Assembly: GCA_964528645.1 (NCBI GenBank)
Contig: CAZGSR010000001.1
Span: 34,176-98,175 of the forward strand
Direction: 5' to 3'
Origin: UBA5734 sp964528645
Lineage (GTDB): Bacteria; Bacillota; Clostridia; Saccharofermentanales; UBA5734
DNA: 64,000 nucleotides
Shown: positions 17,988-26,188 of the stretch, in pieces
How the letters are laid out: every line of letters begins with the position of its first letter
Numbering within the stretch: the first letter of the stretch is position 1
Made by a program: the position numbers and the translations under genes
The notes under the pieces: model-generated
Told to the model about the DNA's origin: nothing
Database searches by the model: none
What the model saw: the letters and a program-made list of their open reading frames with translations, nothing else

Positions 17988-19604
17988 CTACCGGGCTTGC
18001 CAGATGACATAGAGCAACAGAAAGGCAAAAAAACCGACCTGGCTGGCCACGATGCCATTGAAAGTCAATTCAAACCGGCCAGAGGATTTCAACCAGGCGC
18101 GTTTCTTCAGCAGGCCACCATACAGGGCAGCAGCGGCAAGGACCAGTAGCAGATACGTCAGAGATTTGGTGGGGAAACTGGCCGCGCCAATCGTCATGGG
18201 CAGGCCAAACAACACAGTGGTCAAGGATTCGCTGAACACACCGCCCAGCAAACACAGGACACCCATAAACAAGACAACCCCTTCTGCCAGCAAATCCGAA
18301 GCACGCGCGCCCTCCTGCGTCAGGGACTTGGCTCTGGGGCCGAACAAGATGGTTGAAAACTTGGTAAAAGATAAGATCGTACCGAAATTGATTAGCAGCA
18401 GGCCGTATTCCAGCCAGCTCCCTGTGCTGCCATAACCAATCCAGTATTTCGAGATACTGCCGTTGAAAAAAGGCGCACCGGTGATACCCAGGATTGCCAG
18501 TGCCGTTGCAATCCCTGTGAGGGGCATGGACCGCATCAGGCCCCTGATGTCATAGATGTTTCGTGTCTGATAGCGGCGAATGATCAGACCCGCAGCCAGA
18601 AACAAAGTCGATTTGAACAAGGCGTGGTTGATGATGTGGTAGAACGCGCCAAAGCTCGCCGGTTCACTGCCCTGGTTGAGTCCGATCATGATCAGGCCGA
18701 TCTGGGAGACGGTATGGTAAGCCAGGATCAGCTTGATGTCCTTTTGCAGCAAAGCCAGAACGAACCCGACTACAGCCGTAATAAATCCCAGAACCAGGAA
18801 CAGCTCCCTGGTGTCTATGACAGGAGAAAAGACGGTCTGGAGCCTTTCATAAAGATAAACACCACTTTTGACGTAAATCCCGGACAATACGGCTGACACA
18901 GCCGAGGGAGCACTCGGTGTGCCATGTGCCTTGGGCAACCAGGAGAACAGCGGCATCAAGGCAGACTTGAGGCTGGCAGCCACCATGAGGAAGGCATAGG
19001 GCAGAAGCAGGGATGACGGATCAGGATGGACTGGAATCTGCCCGGCCAGAAGCTTGAGATCAAGAAGTCCGGTTGTTTTGTACAGGATACCGGTTCCCAT
19101 CAGGAAAAAAGACATGGAGACCGTGTTGACCAGCAGGTAAATCAGACCATCGTACATGGCCTGGCTGTCTTTTTTGAACATGATCAGGACACTGTTGACC
19201 AGCGTTGCGACCTCAAGCAGGACAAACAAATTGAATAAATCACCGGAGAGGAAAATGCCGTTGATCAGACCCTGCATCGCGGTAAACAGGAACAGGAACA
19301 AGCGGTCTTTTTCTGCCCGGTTCCACTCGTACAAACCGGCCAGGGTATACACCAGTGCTGTCAGGAGAATCAAATCGATCGCGAGGAAATCGGCCCGCAG
19401 GGTGATCGCGGCAAAAACAGGCCAATTGCCCAGTGTCTGCTCGACAGTTCCCACTTGCCGGATTTCCAGGAATACCCAGGCCGACAGGGCAAACAGAACA
19501 CCCTGAAAAAGAGTGACCAGAAGGCGGGCCAGTCGCGCTGGCAACAGCAGGGCCAGTGTTCCGATCCAGACCGGTCCGACCACAAGCCAGATCAAATAGG
19601 GCAT
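17988..19604 (-). CDS. mnhD: Mrp/Mbh-type cation antiporter, subunit D (NuoN/NuoM-like)
   Basis: Large proton-translocating-type membrane subunit. The 538-residue product has about 14 membrane segments; the core contains LFVLLEVATLVNSVLIMFKK, SALMPLFSWLPKAHGTPSAPSAVSAV and a discontinuous helix near LAYHTVSQIGLI, as in MrpD/NuoN. The ATG at 19602-19604 is 2 bases after the mnhC stop with GAAGGG before it; longer readings from 19640 or 19625 overlap mnhC. It is the last gene of the module and the only large antiporter-like subunit in it. Confidence 0.9.
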   Translation of the reverse strand: MPYLIWLVVGPVWIGTLALLLPARLARLLVTLFQGVLFALSAWVFLEIRQVGTVEQTLGNWPVFAAITLRADFLAIDLILLTALVYTLAGLYEWNRAEKDRLFLFLFTAMQGLINGIFLSGDLFNLFVLLEVATLVNSVLIMFKKDSQAMYDGLIYLLVNTVSMSFFLMGTGILYKTTGLLDLKLLAGQIPVHPDPSSLLLPYAFLMVAASLKSALMPLFSWLPKAHGTPSAPSAVSAVLSGIYVKSGVYLYERLQTVFSPVIDTRELFLVLGFITAVVGFVLALLQKDIKLILAYHTVSQIGLIMIGLNQGSEPASFGAFYHIINHALFKSTLFLAAGLIIRRYQTRNIYDIRGLMRSMPLTGIATALAILGITGAPFFNGSISKYWIGYGSTGSWLEYGLLLINFGTILSFTKFSTILFGPRAKSLTQEGARASDLLAEGVVLFMGVLCLLGGVFSESLTTVLFGLPMTIGAASFPTKSLTYLLLVLAAAALYGGLLKKRAWLKSSGRFELTFNGIVASQVGFFAFLLLYVIWQAR

Positions 19605-19606
19605 GG

Positions 19607-19954
19607 TCAACCCTTCCGTTTCCATTTGGCCCTCAGCCAATTGGTTGTCCCGTATTGGTGATACAGGTGGATGAACATGGTCAGGGCAACTGCTGTTGTG
19701 CCGATGCCAATGACAATATCTGTGATCATCATGGCCTGGGGCAGCGGATCCGCCACAGCAGCGGCGGTTGAAACGTCACCGATCGGTGGGGCCGGGTGAG
19801 CAGGGGCCCCGGCCGACAGGAAATACAGGATGATGGCTGATTGCATGACACCCAGGGAAATGATGGCTTTGACCATATTGCGCCGGGCGACCAGGCCATA
19901 GACGCCGATAAAAAACAAGATCAGGCTGATGATTTCCCCATCGATCCAAGGCAT
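19607..19954 (-). CDS. mnhC: Mrp/Mbh-type antiporter subunit C (NuoK-like)
   Basis: A 115-residue protein with three membrane helices. IISLILFFIGVYGLVARRNMVKAIISLGVMQSA and DPLPQAMMITDIVIGIGTTAVAL are the NuoK/MrpC patterns, including the acidic residue in the last helix. The ATG directly abuts the mnhB stop (TAAATG). Confidence 0.92.
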   Translation of the reverse strand: MPWIDGEIISLILFFIGVYGLVARRNMVKAIISLGVMQSAIILYFLSAGAPAHPAPPIGDVSTAAAVADPLPQAMMITDIVIGIGTTAVALTMFIHLYHQYGTTNWLRAKWKRKG

Positions 19955-20347
19955 TTAGAGGCCTCCTTCATGAAAAACAAAGCGCAAGAAAATCAAAGTC
20001 AGGCCAGATCCGACCTTGAATCCAATCAGGATGTTCATGACGATCATGTACAACTGGTTTTGCCACACAGAAAGATGCAAAGGGAGCACGATCACAACGA
20101 GAATGGAGAGGCCTGCCAAGGCCAGATAGAGGATTTTCTCCATGAATTGCAGGGTCCTGATCCGGATGTCTTCATAGGGGTAGATGACATAATGGCTGAT
20201 GAAGACAGTTGCCAGGATGGCTCCACCCTGGAAGCCGCCTCCGGGTGATGTGTGCCCATTGAGGATCAGGTAAAAAGCCACCAGGAGCATCAGCGGGTTC
20301 AAAAGGCCAATCACAACGCGGATGATGGGGCTGTCCTGGTACATCAT
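19955..20347 (-). CDS. mnhB: Mrp/Mbh-type antiporter subunit B
   Basis: A 130-residue protein with four membrane segments and the MnhB pattern LNGHTSPGGGFQGGAILAT. Corresponds to MbhF in membrane-bound hydrogenase modules. Overlaps the upstream MbhE-like gene by 4 bases. Confidence 0.92.
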   Translation of the reverse strand: MMYQDSPIIRVVIGLLNPLMLLVAFYLILNGHTSPGGGFQGGAILATVFISHYVIYPYEDIRIRTLQFMEKILYLALAGLSILVVIVLPLHLSVWQNQLYMIVMNILIGFKVGSGLTLIFLRFVFHEGGL

Positions 20348-20604
20348 CGGCGCGTCCCCCGCCAGGACAAATGGATGATGGCAGCGGCACAGACGAGCAA
20401 CAGCAAGGTTTCAAACAACGTGTCATAGAGCCGGTAATTGAGATAGATACCGGTCACCGCGTTGGCTGCCCCCGTGTCTGGCAGGCTGTTTTCCAGATAG
20501 AAGCCAGTCGCAGGAGAGGGGGCCGCCTGATGCAGCTGCAGATAAAACGCCAGGACAGTGCCCGTCAAGATCAGCATAAGCAAAGCTTTGACCCACCGCT
20601 TCAT
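20344..20604 (-). CDS. MbhE-like antiporter subunit
   Basis: An 86-residue protein with two membrane segments (about residues 8-25 and 65-80). The segment VTGIYLNYRLYDTLFETLLLL matches MbhE and the very C-terminus of long MrpA proteins, where the same region is fused. Here it is a separate gene, overlapping both neighbours by 4 bases. Assignment rests on that motif and gene order. Confidence 0.8.
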   Translation of the reverse strand: MKRWVKALLMLILTGTVLAFYLQLHQAAPSPATGFYLENSLPDTGAANAVTGIYLNYRLYDTLFETLLLLVCAAAIIHLSWRGTRR

Positions 20605-21140
20605 GTCGACTGGGCTCCTTTCTCCAGCCGGAAAAGCGCAACCGGCAAACCAGCCAGTTCCATTTCCGCCAGGCGTGCAGCCAACGTATCCATCTGGTAA
20701 TCCTCCTGGCCGCCATAAATCCAGACCTGACCCTTTTCGACTGCAATCAGCAAGTCATAGTCTCGCTGGTCAAGTATGGCCAGGCGGTCCAGATCAGTCC
20801 GGAACACATGAGACTGGAGTTCCTTTTTGGCATACAGGTGTTCGATCTCGCGCAACAGCCGTGCCAGTTCCTTTTGCTGCTCCGGGTCGAGCGAGTCATC
20901 TTCAATCAGGAAAATGGTCATCAGCCGCTGTCGTTTCAGTGCCACCAGATAGAAAACAACGGACAGGCCACTGCCGATAATGGCCTCTGCCAGCGCCACA
21001 TCAGGAGCGCCATAGATCAGGAATAATACAGATGATCCCAAGGAATACACGCTCAGGTAGATGACCGCATGACGCAAGGTATGTGTCTGGATGGCCAGGA
21101 TGGCAAAGATGACCAGGCTGATGAGAAAGACTTGCTCCAT
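20601..21140 (-). CDS. DUF4040 (MbhD-like) antiporter subunit with C-terminal extension
   Basis: The first 75 residues have three membrane segments and the DUF4040 pattern LRHAVIYLSVYSLGSSVLFLIYGAPDVALAEAIIGSGLSVVFY, matching MbhD and the C-terminal part of MrpA. After the membrane part there is an unusual soluble tail of about 100 residues with many charged residues (SLDPEQQKELARLLREIEHLY and a WIYGGQEDY patch). The tail has no recognisable domain. Starts inside the mnhG stop (TGATG). Confidence 0.8.
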   Translation of the reverse strand: MEQVFLISLVIFAILAIQTHTLRHAVIYLSVYSLGSSVLFLIYGAPDVALAEAIIGSGLSVVFYLVALKRQRLMTIFLIEDDSLDPEQQKELARLLREIEHLYAKKELQSHVFRTDLDRLAILDQRDYDLLIAVEKGQVWIYGGQEDYQMDTLAARLAEMELAGLPVALFRLEKGAQST

Positions 21141-21484
21141 CAGTCGCCCTCCTCCCTGGATTCGTCATGAGTTTTTACCGAATTGGCAGTTGACTGCCCC
21201 AGTCCGCCAAGGCCACTCCGGTATGCGGAGCGAGCGATGGCATGTGTTGCCAGGGGATTGGTGACCAGGACGACCAGCAGGACCAGAACCAGACGCAAGC
21301 TGTAGTAACTCAGGCCAGTCTGGACCAGGATACCCAGCATCATGGTTAAAAACCCCATGGTTTCGACTTTGGCCGTGATCAGGATCCGGGCATAGAAAGT
21401 CCGGAAACGGAAGACACCCACGAGACCCAGAGCCATGAAAAGCAGTGCCAGGACGATCAGGACCCAGGAGAAAATGTCTGGCAT
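21140..21484 (-). CDS. mnhG: Mrp/Mbh-type antiporter subunit G
   Basis: A 114-residue protein with three membrane segments and the MnhG pattern LGLVGVFRFRTFYARI followed by ETMGFLTMMLG and TNPLATHAIARSAYRSG. The ATG at 21482-21484 lies 5 bases after mnhF; a longer in-frame reading to 21838 would overlap mnhF and mnhE and is rejected. Confidence 0.92.
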   Translation of the reverse strand: MPDIFSWVLIVLALLFMALGLVGVFRFRTFYARILITAKVETMGFLTMMLGILVQTGLSYYSLRLVLVLLVVLVTNPLATHAIARSAYRSGLGGLGQSTANSVKTHDESREEGD

Positions 21485-21489
21485 CTGCT

Positions 21490-21741
21490 TCACCGCCTCT
21501 CGACAAATTTGGCCATCAGGATGGTGCCGATGAATCCAAGGACGGCATAGACCAAGGCGATGTCCAGCAAATATGGTTGCCCGGTCCATGCAGCCAGCAA
21601 GACAATAAACACCGTTATTTTTGAGGAAAACAGGTTCAATCCCAGTAAACGATCCCAGACAGATGGCCCACGGATGATGAAAATGAGCACCATCACCATC
21701 AGGACGGAAATGGCAAGAATGGCAAACAGATAGGAACTCAT
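21490..21741 (-). CDS. mnhF: Mrp/Mbh-type antiporter subunit F
   Basis: An 83-residue protein with three membrane segments and the RGPSVWDRLLGLNL motif of MnhF/MrpF. Overlaps mnhE by 4 bases. Confidence 0.92.
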   Translation of the reverse strand: MSSYLFAILAISVLMVMVLIFIIRGPSVWDRLLGLNLFSSKITVFIVLLAAWTGQPYLLDIALVYAVLGFIGTILMAKFVERR

Positions 21742-22247
21742 ACCCGCCCCCTCCGGCCCCGTCCCCCCATGAGAATCCGTTCCATTTTCTCAATGCCAGG
21801 CTTGATTCCGGAAGGCAATGACGGATCGGCAGGTGCAAAGCACAAGATCAGGAGCGTCCGGTTTTCTGTCGCAAGGGTGACTGTCCCAGGCGTCAGTGTC
21901 ACTGCATTGGCCAGCATGACCAGGGGTAATTCGTCTTCCAGCGTCACATCATACCGTTCGATCCGGACAGATTCTTCCCGGCGGACTATCTTCCAGATGG
22001 CCTGGAAACCAGACTGGTAAATCTGGATGACCAGTGCTGCCAGATAGCGGACCAGGATGATTAGATGGAGTGAATGCACGGCCAGCGGCGGATCAGGCTG
22101 CAAGACCCGGATTGTGAAAAGGAGCGATAAAACAGAAACAGCCACCCCGGCCGCAAAAACGGGCCAGGATGGCTTGTCGTGAAGCACAATCCACACCCCG
22201 GTCAAGACCAGGGTATACGTGACATAGAATACATCGCGCCGGCGCAA
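21738..22247 (-). CDS. mnhE: Mrp/Mbh-type antiporter subunit E
   Basis: A 169-residue protein with an N-terminal pair of membrane segments and the MnhE pattern VMLANAVTLTPGTVTLATENRTLLI. The start appears to be TTG at 22245-22247, with GAGG 7 bases upstream; no in-frame ATG is better placed. It is only 9 bases after proS, so the whole module is probably transcribed with proS. Confidence 0.9.
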   Translation of the reverse strand: MRRRDVFYVTYTLVLTGVWIVLHDKPSWPVFAAGVAVSVLSLLFTIRVLQPDPPLAVHSLHLIILVRYLAALVIQIYQSGFQAIWKIVRREESVRIERYDVTLEDELPLVMLANAVTLTPGTVTLATENRTLLILCFAPADPSLPSGIKPGIEKMERILMGGRGRRGRV

Positions 22248-22256
22248 GTGGACGCC

Positions 22257-23693
22257 TCAGTAGGCTTTGCCCCAGATGACCAGCTTATCGGCCGGTTTGC
22301 CACAGCAAACACAAGTTTCGCCGATGGTTTCCTGGCCAAAAGGCAGGCAGCGTGAAGTGGCCGTGGTCTCTTCCTTGATTTTCAGCTCACAGTCGAGATC
22401 GCCACACCACATGGCCCGGACGAAACCGGGTTTCTGGGCGATCAGATTCGTAAAGTTGTCCCAGTCAGCTGCATCATAAATCCGGGAATTGAGGCTTTGT
22501 TCTGCTTTGGCGTAAAGTCCGGCATGGACCGCATCGAGCAGCTGCGCCACGGTCTGGTCCAGCTGGTCCAGGGAAACGACGGTTTTTTCGCCGTTGTCAC
22601 GCCGGACAACCACGCACTGGTTGTTCTCAAGGTCTCGTGGACCGATTTCGAGGCGCAGGGGCACACCCTTCATCTCGTATTCGGCAAATTTCCAGCCTGG
22701 CATTTTGTCGGATTCGTCGAGCTTGACCCGGAACTGTTCACCGAGGGTGGCTGCTACTTCCCGGGCTTTGTCGAGGACACCCGGCTTGTGTGCGGCAATC
22801 GGCACGATCACAACCTGGACAGGTGCGATGCGCGGCGGCAGGACAAGGCCGTTGTCATCGCCATGGACCATGATGATCGCCCCGATCGAGCGGGTCGACA
22901 GGCCCCAGGAGGTCTGGTGGACATAGGACAGCTTATTGTTTTTGTCCGTGAACTGGATACCGAAGGCTTGGGCAAAGCCATCGCCAAAATAATGGCTGGT
23001 GGCGGATTGCAGGGCTTTGCCGTCATGCATCATCGCTTCGACGGTATAGGTCGAAACAGCACCGGCAAATTTCTCTTTGTCGGTCTTCTGTCCGCGGACG
23101 ACAGGAATCGCCAGATAGTCACGGTAGAAGGTGGCATAAGTTTCGAGCATGCGCAGGGTTTCTTCCTGGGCTTCCTGCGCTGTGGCATGGGCCGTGTGCC
23201 CTTCCTGCCAGTAGAACTCGGTCGTGCGCAGGAACGGCCGGGTGGTCTTCTCCCAGCGGACAACCGACACCCACTGGTTGTAAAGCTTGGGCAGGTCACG
23301 CCAGGACTGGATCACATTGGCATAATGGTCGCAAAACAAGGTTTCTGAAGTCGGCCGGACGCAAAGCCGCTCGGTCAGTTTGTCGCTGCCGCCATGGGTC
23401 ACCCAGGCGACTTCCGGGGCGAAACCCTCAACATGGTCTTTCTCCTTCTGCAGGAGGCTTTCCGGGATGAACATCGGCATGGCGACATTCTCATGGCCGG
23501 TTTTCTTGAACATCCGGTCCAGGTTGTGCATGATGTTTTCCCAGATGGCATAACCGTACGGACGCAGGATCATGCACCCCTTGACAGAGGAATAGTCAAT
23601 CAACTCTGCCTTGAGGACGACATCGGTGTACCACTGGGCGAAATCCTGGTCCATCGCGGTGATGGCTTCAACTTGCTTGTCTTGCTTGGCCAT
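22257..23693 (-). CDS. proS: Prolyl-tRNA synthetase, archaeal/eukaryotic type
   Basis: Charges tRNA-Pro. The 478-residue product has the class II motifs, e.g. VRPTSETLFCDHYANVIQSWRDLP and RTTEFYWQEGHTAHAT, and lacks the inserted editing domain of the long bacterial type; the C-terminal Cys-containing segment (ETCVCCGKPA) is that of the type 3 enzyme. AAAGGAG is 10 bases before the ATG at 23691-23693; an ATG 9 bases earlier is too close to the RBS. No T-box leader is visible. No promoter was clear, and a hairpin lies between ackA and this gene. Confidence 0.96.
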   Translation of the reverse strand: MAKQDKQVEAITAMDQDFAQWYTDVVLKAELIDYSSVKGCMILRPYGYAIWENIMHNLDRMFKKTGHENVAMPMFIPESLLQKEKDHVEGFAPEVAWVTHGGSDKLTERLCVRPTSETLFCDHYANVIQSWRDLPKLYNQWVSVVRWEKTTRPFLRTTEFYWQEGHTAHATAQEAQEETLRMLETYATFYRDYLAIPVVRGQKTDKEKFAGAVSTYTVEAMMHDGKALQSATSHYFGDGFAQAFGIQFTDKNNKLSYVHQTSWGLSTRSIGAIIMVHGDDNGLVLPPRIAPVQVVIVPIAAHKPGVLDKAREVAATLGEQFRVKLDESDKMPGWKFAEYEMKGVPLRLEIGPRDLENNQCVVVRRDNGEKTVVSLDQLDQTVAQLLDAVHAGLYAKAEQSLNSRIYDAADWDNFTNLIAQKPGFVRAMWCGDLDCELKIKEETTATSRCLPFGQETIGETCVCCGKPADKLVIWGKAY

Positions 23694-23742
23694 GAGGCTC
23701 ATTCTCCTTTGGGGCTGTCAAATGGTGTTTGGGGGATTGTCA

Positions 23743-23774
23743 GAGGCTGCCCCGAACCGGTCGGAAGCAGCCTC
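23743..23774 (-). terminator. G+C-rich hairpin between ackA and proS
   Basis: GAGGCTGC (23743-23750) pairs with GCAGCCTC (23767-23774), with an inner CCGA/TCGG stem. No T-run follows, so termination strength is uncertain; it may partly separate pta-ackA from proS. Confidence 0.45.
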
Positions 23775-23807
23775 AGGTGTCCAAGATCAGGTTGGATGGG
23801 CAAATCC

Positions 23808-25013
23808 TCAGATCGAAAAGCCGCAGATCCGGGCTGTTTCACGGGCGATGGCCAATTCTTCATTGGTTGGGACGACGAGCACTTTGACTTTGGACTCATC
23901 CGTCGAGACGACAGCTTCACGACCACGGACCGAGGCGTTGCGGTAGGGATCAATCTCGCAGCCCATGTAGGTCAGTCCTTCGCAGGCACCCTGGCGGATG
24001 TCGGCTGTGTTTTCGCCGATACCAGCAGTGAAGACGACGGCATCGACGCCACCCATGGCGGCAGCATACATGCCGATGTATTTGCGGCACTGGTACTTGA
24101 AGATGTCGAGGGCCAGACGGGCACGCTTGTTGCCCTCGCCAGCTGCAGCATAGAGGTCGCGGAAATCGCTGCTGACGCCGGAAATACCGAGCACGCCGGA
24201 CTGTTTGTTCATCAGGTTGTCGACACCCTTGGTATCGAGTTTTTCTTTTTCCATCAGGAAAGTCACGATTGCCGGGTCGATGTCACCGCTGCGGGTACCC
24301 ATGCAGATGCCGGACAGAGGCGTCAGGCCCATGGTCGTATCGACGCATTTGCCTTTCTCGATGGCAGCGATGGAGGACCCGTTGCCGAGATGGCAGGTGA
24401 TGATGTTGACGGATTCGAAAGGCTTGCCCATCATCTCAGCGGCGCGCCGGGCGACATAACCATGGGAGGTGCCATGGAAGCCGTATTTGCGCACACCATG
24501 CTTTTCATACATCTCATAGGGCAAGGCATACATGTAGGCCTTGGCCGGCATGGTCTGGTGGAAGGCAGTATCGAACACGGCCACCTGGGGCACGCCCGGC
24601 ATGGCTTCTTCGCAGGCTTCGATGCCGGTCATGTTCGGCGGATTGTGCAAAGGGGCCAGGTCAAAGCAGCCACGGATGGCTCGCTTGACTTCCGGAGTGA
24701 TCAGGGCTGAAGAAGCGAATTTCTCACCGCCATGGACGACACGATGGCCAACGGCGTCGATTTCGTCCATGCCCTTGATGATGCCGTGCTCTTCAGATGT
24801 GAGGACAGACAGGACGGCCTGGACGGCGACTTTGTGATTGGGCAGGTCCATCGGCAAGGTAACCGAGTCGCACCCTTTGCTGGTGTGCTTGATCAGGGCG
24901 TGGTCGAGGCCGATGCGCTCGGCGCCGCCCTTGGCCAGGACGTCGCCATTCTGGGCATCCATGAGCTGGTATTTCAGGGAAGAACTGCCGGCATTGATGA
25001 CAAGTACATTCAT
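23808..25013 (-). CDS. ackA: Acetate kinase
   Basis: Makes ATP and acetate from acetyl phosphate, the last step of acetate fermentation. The 401-residue product starts MNVLVINAGSSSLKYQL and has HRVVHGGE, FDTAFHQTMP, RKYGFHGTSHGYV and FTAGIGEN, covering all signature regions. It follows pta by 3 bases, in the order pta-ackA. Confidence 0.98.
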   Translation of the reverse strand: MNVLVINAGSSSLKYQLMDAQNGDVLAKGGAERIGLDHALIKHTSKGCDSVTLPMDLPNHKVAVQAVLSVLTSEEHGIIKGMDEIDAVGHRVVHGGEKFASSALITPEVKRAIRGCFDLAPLHNPPNMTGIEACEEAMPGVPQVAVFDTAFHQTMPAKAYMYALPYEMYEKHGVRKYGFHGTSHGYVARRAAEMMGKPFESVNIITCHLGNGSSIAAIEKGKCVDTTMGLTPLSGICMGTRSGDIDPAIVTFLMEKEKLDTKGVDNLMNKQSGVLGISGVSSDFRDLYAAAGEGNKRARLALDIFKYQCRKYIGMYAAAMGGVDAVVFTAGIGENTADIRQGACEGLTYMGCEIDPYRNASVRGREAVVSTDESKVKVLVVPTNEELAIARETARICGFSI

Positions 25014-25016
25014 GGC

Positions 25017-26009
25017 TTAAGCCTCCTGGGCCTGGACGGCCGTGATAGCGACAACGCCGACGATGTCGTCAGCAGAGCAACCGCGGGAAAGATCGTTGAC
25101 AGGACGGGCAATGCCCTGGGTAACCGGGCCATAGGCCTCGGCTTTGGCCAGGCGCTGGACCAGCTTGTAACCGATGTTGCCGGCATTGAGGTCCGGGAAG
25201 ATCAGGACATTGGCTTTGCCTGCAACCGGGCTCTGCGGAGCCTTGCTCTTGCCGACCGAGGGAACGATCGCAGCGTCGAGCTGCAGCTCGCCGTCGAGCG
25301 CCAGGTCCGGCGCCTTTTCCTTGGCCAGGCGGGTCGCCTCGACGACCTTGTCAACCAGCGGATTCTTGGCCGAACCATAGGTGGAGTAGGATAGCATGGC
25401 CACGGTCGGTTCCAGGTCCGTCAGCTGGCGGAAGGATTTGGCAGAGGACAGGGCGATTTCGGAGAGCTGGTCAGCGTCCGGGTTTTCCATCAGGCCGGCA
25501 TCCGAGAACAGGAACAGTCCGTCAGCGCCGAATTCACAATCCGGCACATCCATGATGAAGAACGAGGAGACCAGCTTCGTGCCCGGTGCGGTCTTAAGGA
25601 TCTGCAAGGCGGGGCGCAGGGTGTTGGCGGTGGAATTGATCGCGCCGGCCACCATGCCATCGGCAGCTTGCTGTTTGACCATCATGACACCGAAAAAGAG
25701 CGGGTCGAGCATGGTTTTCTGGGCCTGCTCCGGTGTCACGCCCTTGGATTTGCGCATTTCATAAAATGCATCCACATAGGCAGCATAATCTTTGCTCGCA
25801 GCCGGGTCGATGATGGTGGCTCCTGAGATGTCCCACTGTGGTGCGACTGCTTTCACACTCGCAGGATCTCCGATCAGGACGATGTTGGCGATGCCTTTTT
25901 CCAGTATCTTGGCGCAAGCTTCGATGGTCCGCGGGTCCGATGCCTCCGGCAATACAATGGTCTTTTTGTCGCTTCTGGCTTTGTCAAAGATCTTGTCAAT
26001 GAATCCCAT
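25017..26009 (-). CDS. pta: Phosphate acetyltransferase
   Basis: Converts acetyl-CoA and phosphate to acetyl phosphate, upstream of AckA. The 330-residue product is the short form, consisting only of the catalytic domain, with VLPEASDPRT, a DGMVAGAINSTANTLRPALQI region and NVLIFPDLNAGNIGYKLVQRL. A consensus-like promoter lies at 26108-26136, and a short palindrome covers the predicted transcription start. Ends in KVVAIT-type residues before the ackA start. Confidence 0.97.
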   Translation of the reverse strand: MGFIDKIFDKARSDKKTIVLPEASDPRTIEACAKILEKGIANIVLIGDPASVKAVAPQWDISGATIIDPAASKDYAAYVDAFYEMRKSKGVTPEQAQKTMLDPLFFGVMMVKQQAADGMVAGAINSTANTLRPALQILKTAPGTKLVSSFFIMDVPDCEFGADGLFLFSDAGLMENPDADQLSEIALSSAKSFRQLTDLEPTVAMLSYSTYGSAKNPLVDKVVEATRLAKEKAPDLALDGELQLDAAIVPSVGKSKAPQSPVAGKANVLIFPDLNAGNIGYKLVQRLAKAEAYGPVTQGIARPVNDLSRGCSADDIVGVVAITAVQAQEA

Positions 26010-26085
26010 GCTTCTTACCTCATTTTTCTATTAACCGGCCCCGGCTGCAATCGGCCGGACAGTGCCGGCATCCGGATGGACAGTT

Positions 26086-26101
26086 TGTTCTTTTTAGAAC
26101 A
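26086..26101. promoter_or_regulatory. Palindrome at the predicted pta transcription start
   Basis: TGTTCT (26086-26091) and AGAACA (26096-26101) flank a 4-base T spacer. The centre is just downstream of the -10 box, a position where a bound repressor would block transcription. No known regulator motif is claimed. Confidence 0.4.
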
Positions 26102-26107
26102 CACTAC

Positions 26108-26136
26108 AGTATAGCCGAAAGGCCAGAAGCTGCCAA
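26108..26136 (-). promoter_or_regulatory. Predicted promoter of pta-ackA
   Basis: TTGGCA (26131-26136), 17-base spacer, TATACT (26108-26113) on the minus strand, giving a leader of about 90 bases. Confidence 0.65.
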
Positions 26137-26188
26137 CAGCAAATGGCCCTCCCCGGTCAAAATATGATCCTGTCTGGCGGTGTTTGTA

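Noticed and set aside
21484..21838. Longer version of the mnhG reading frame up to 21838
   Set aside because: Would overlap mnhF and mnhE in another frame; the short form matches MnhG length.
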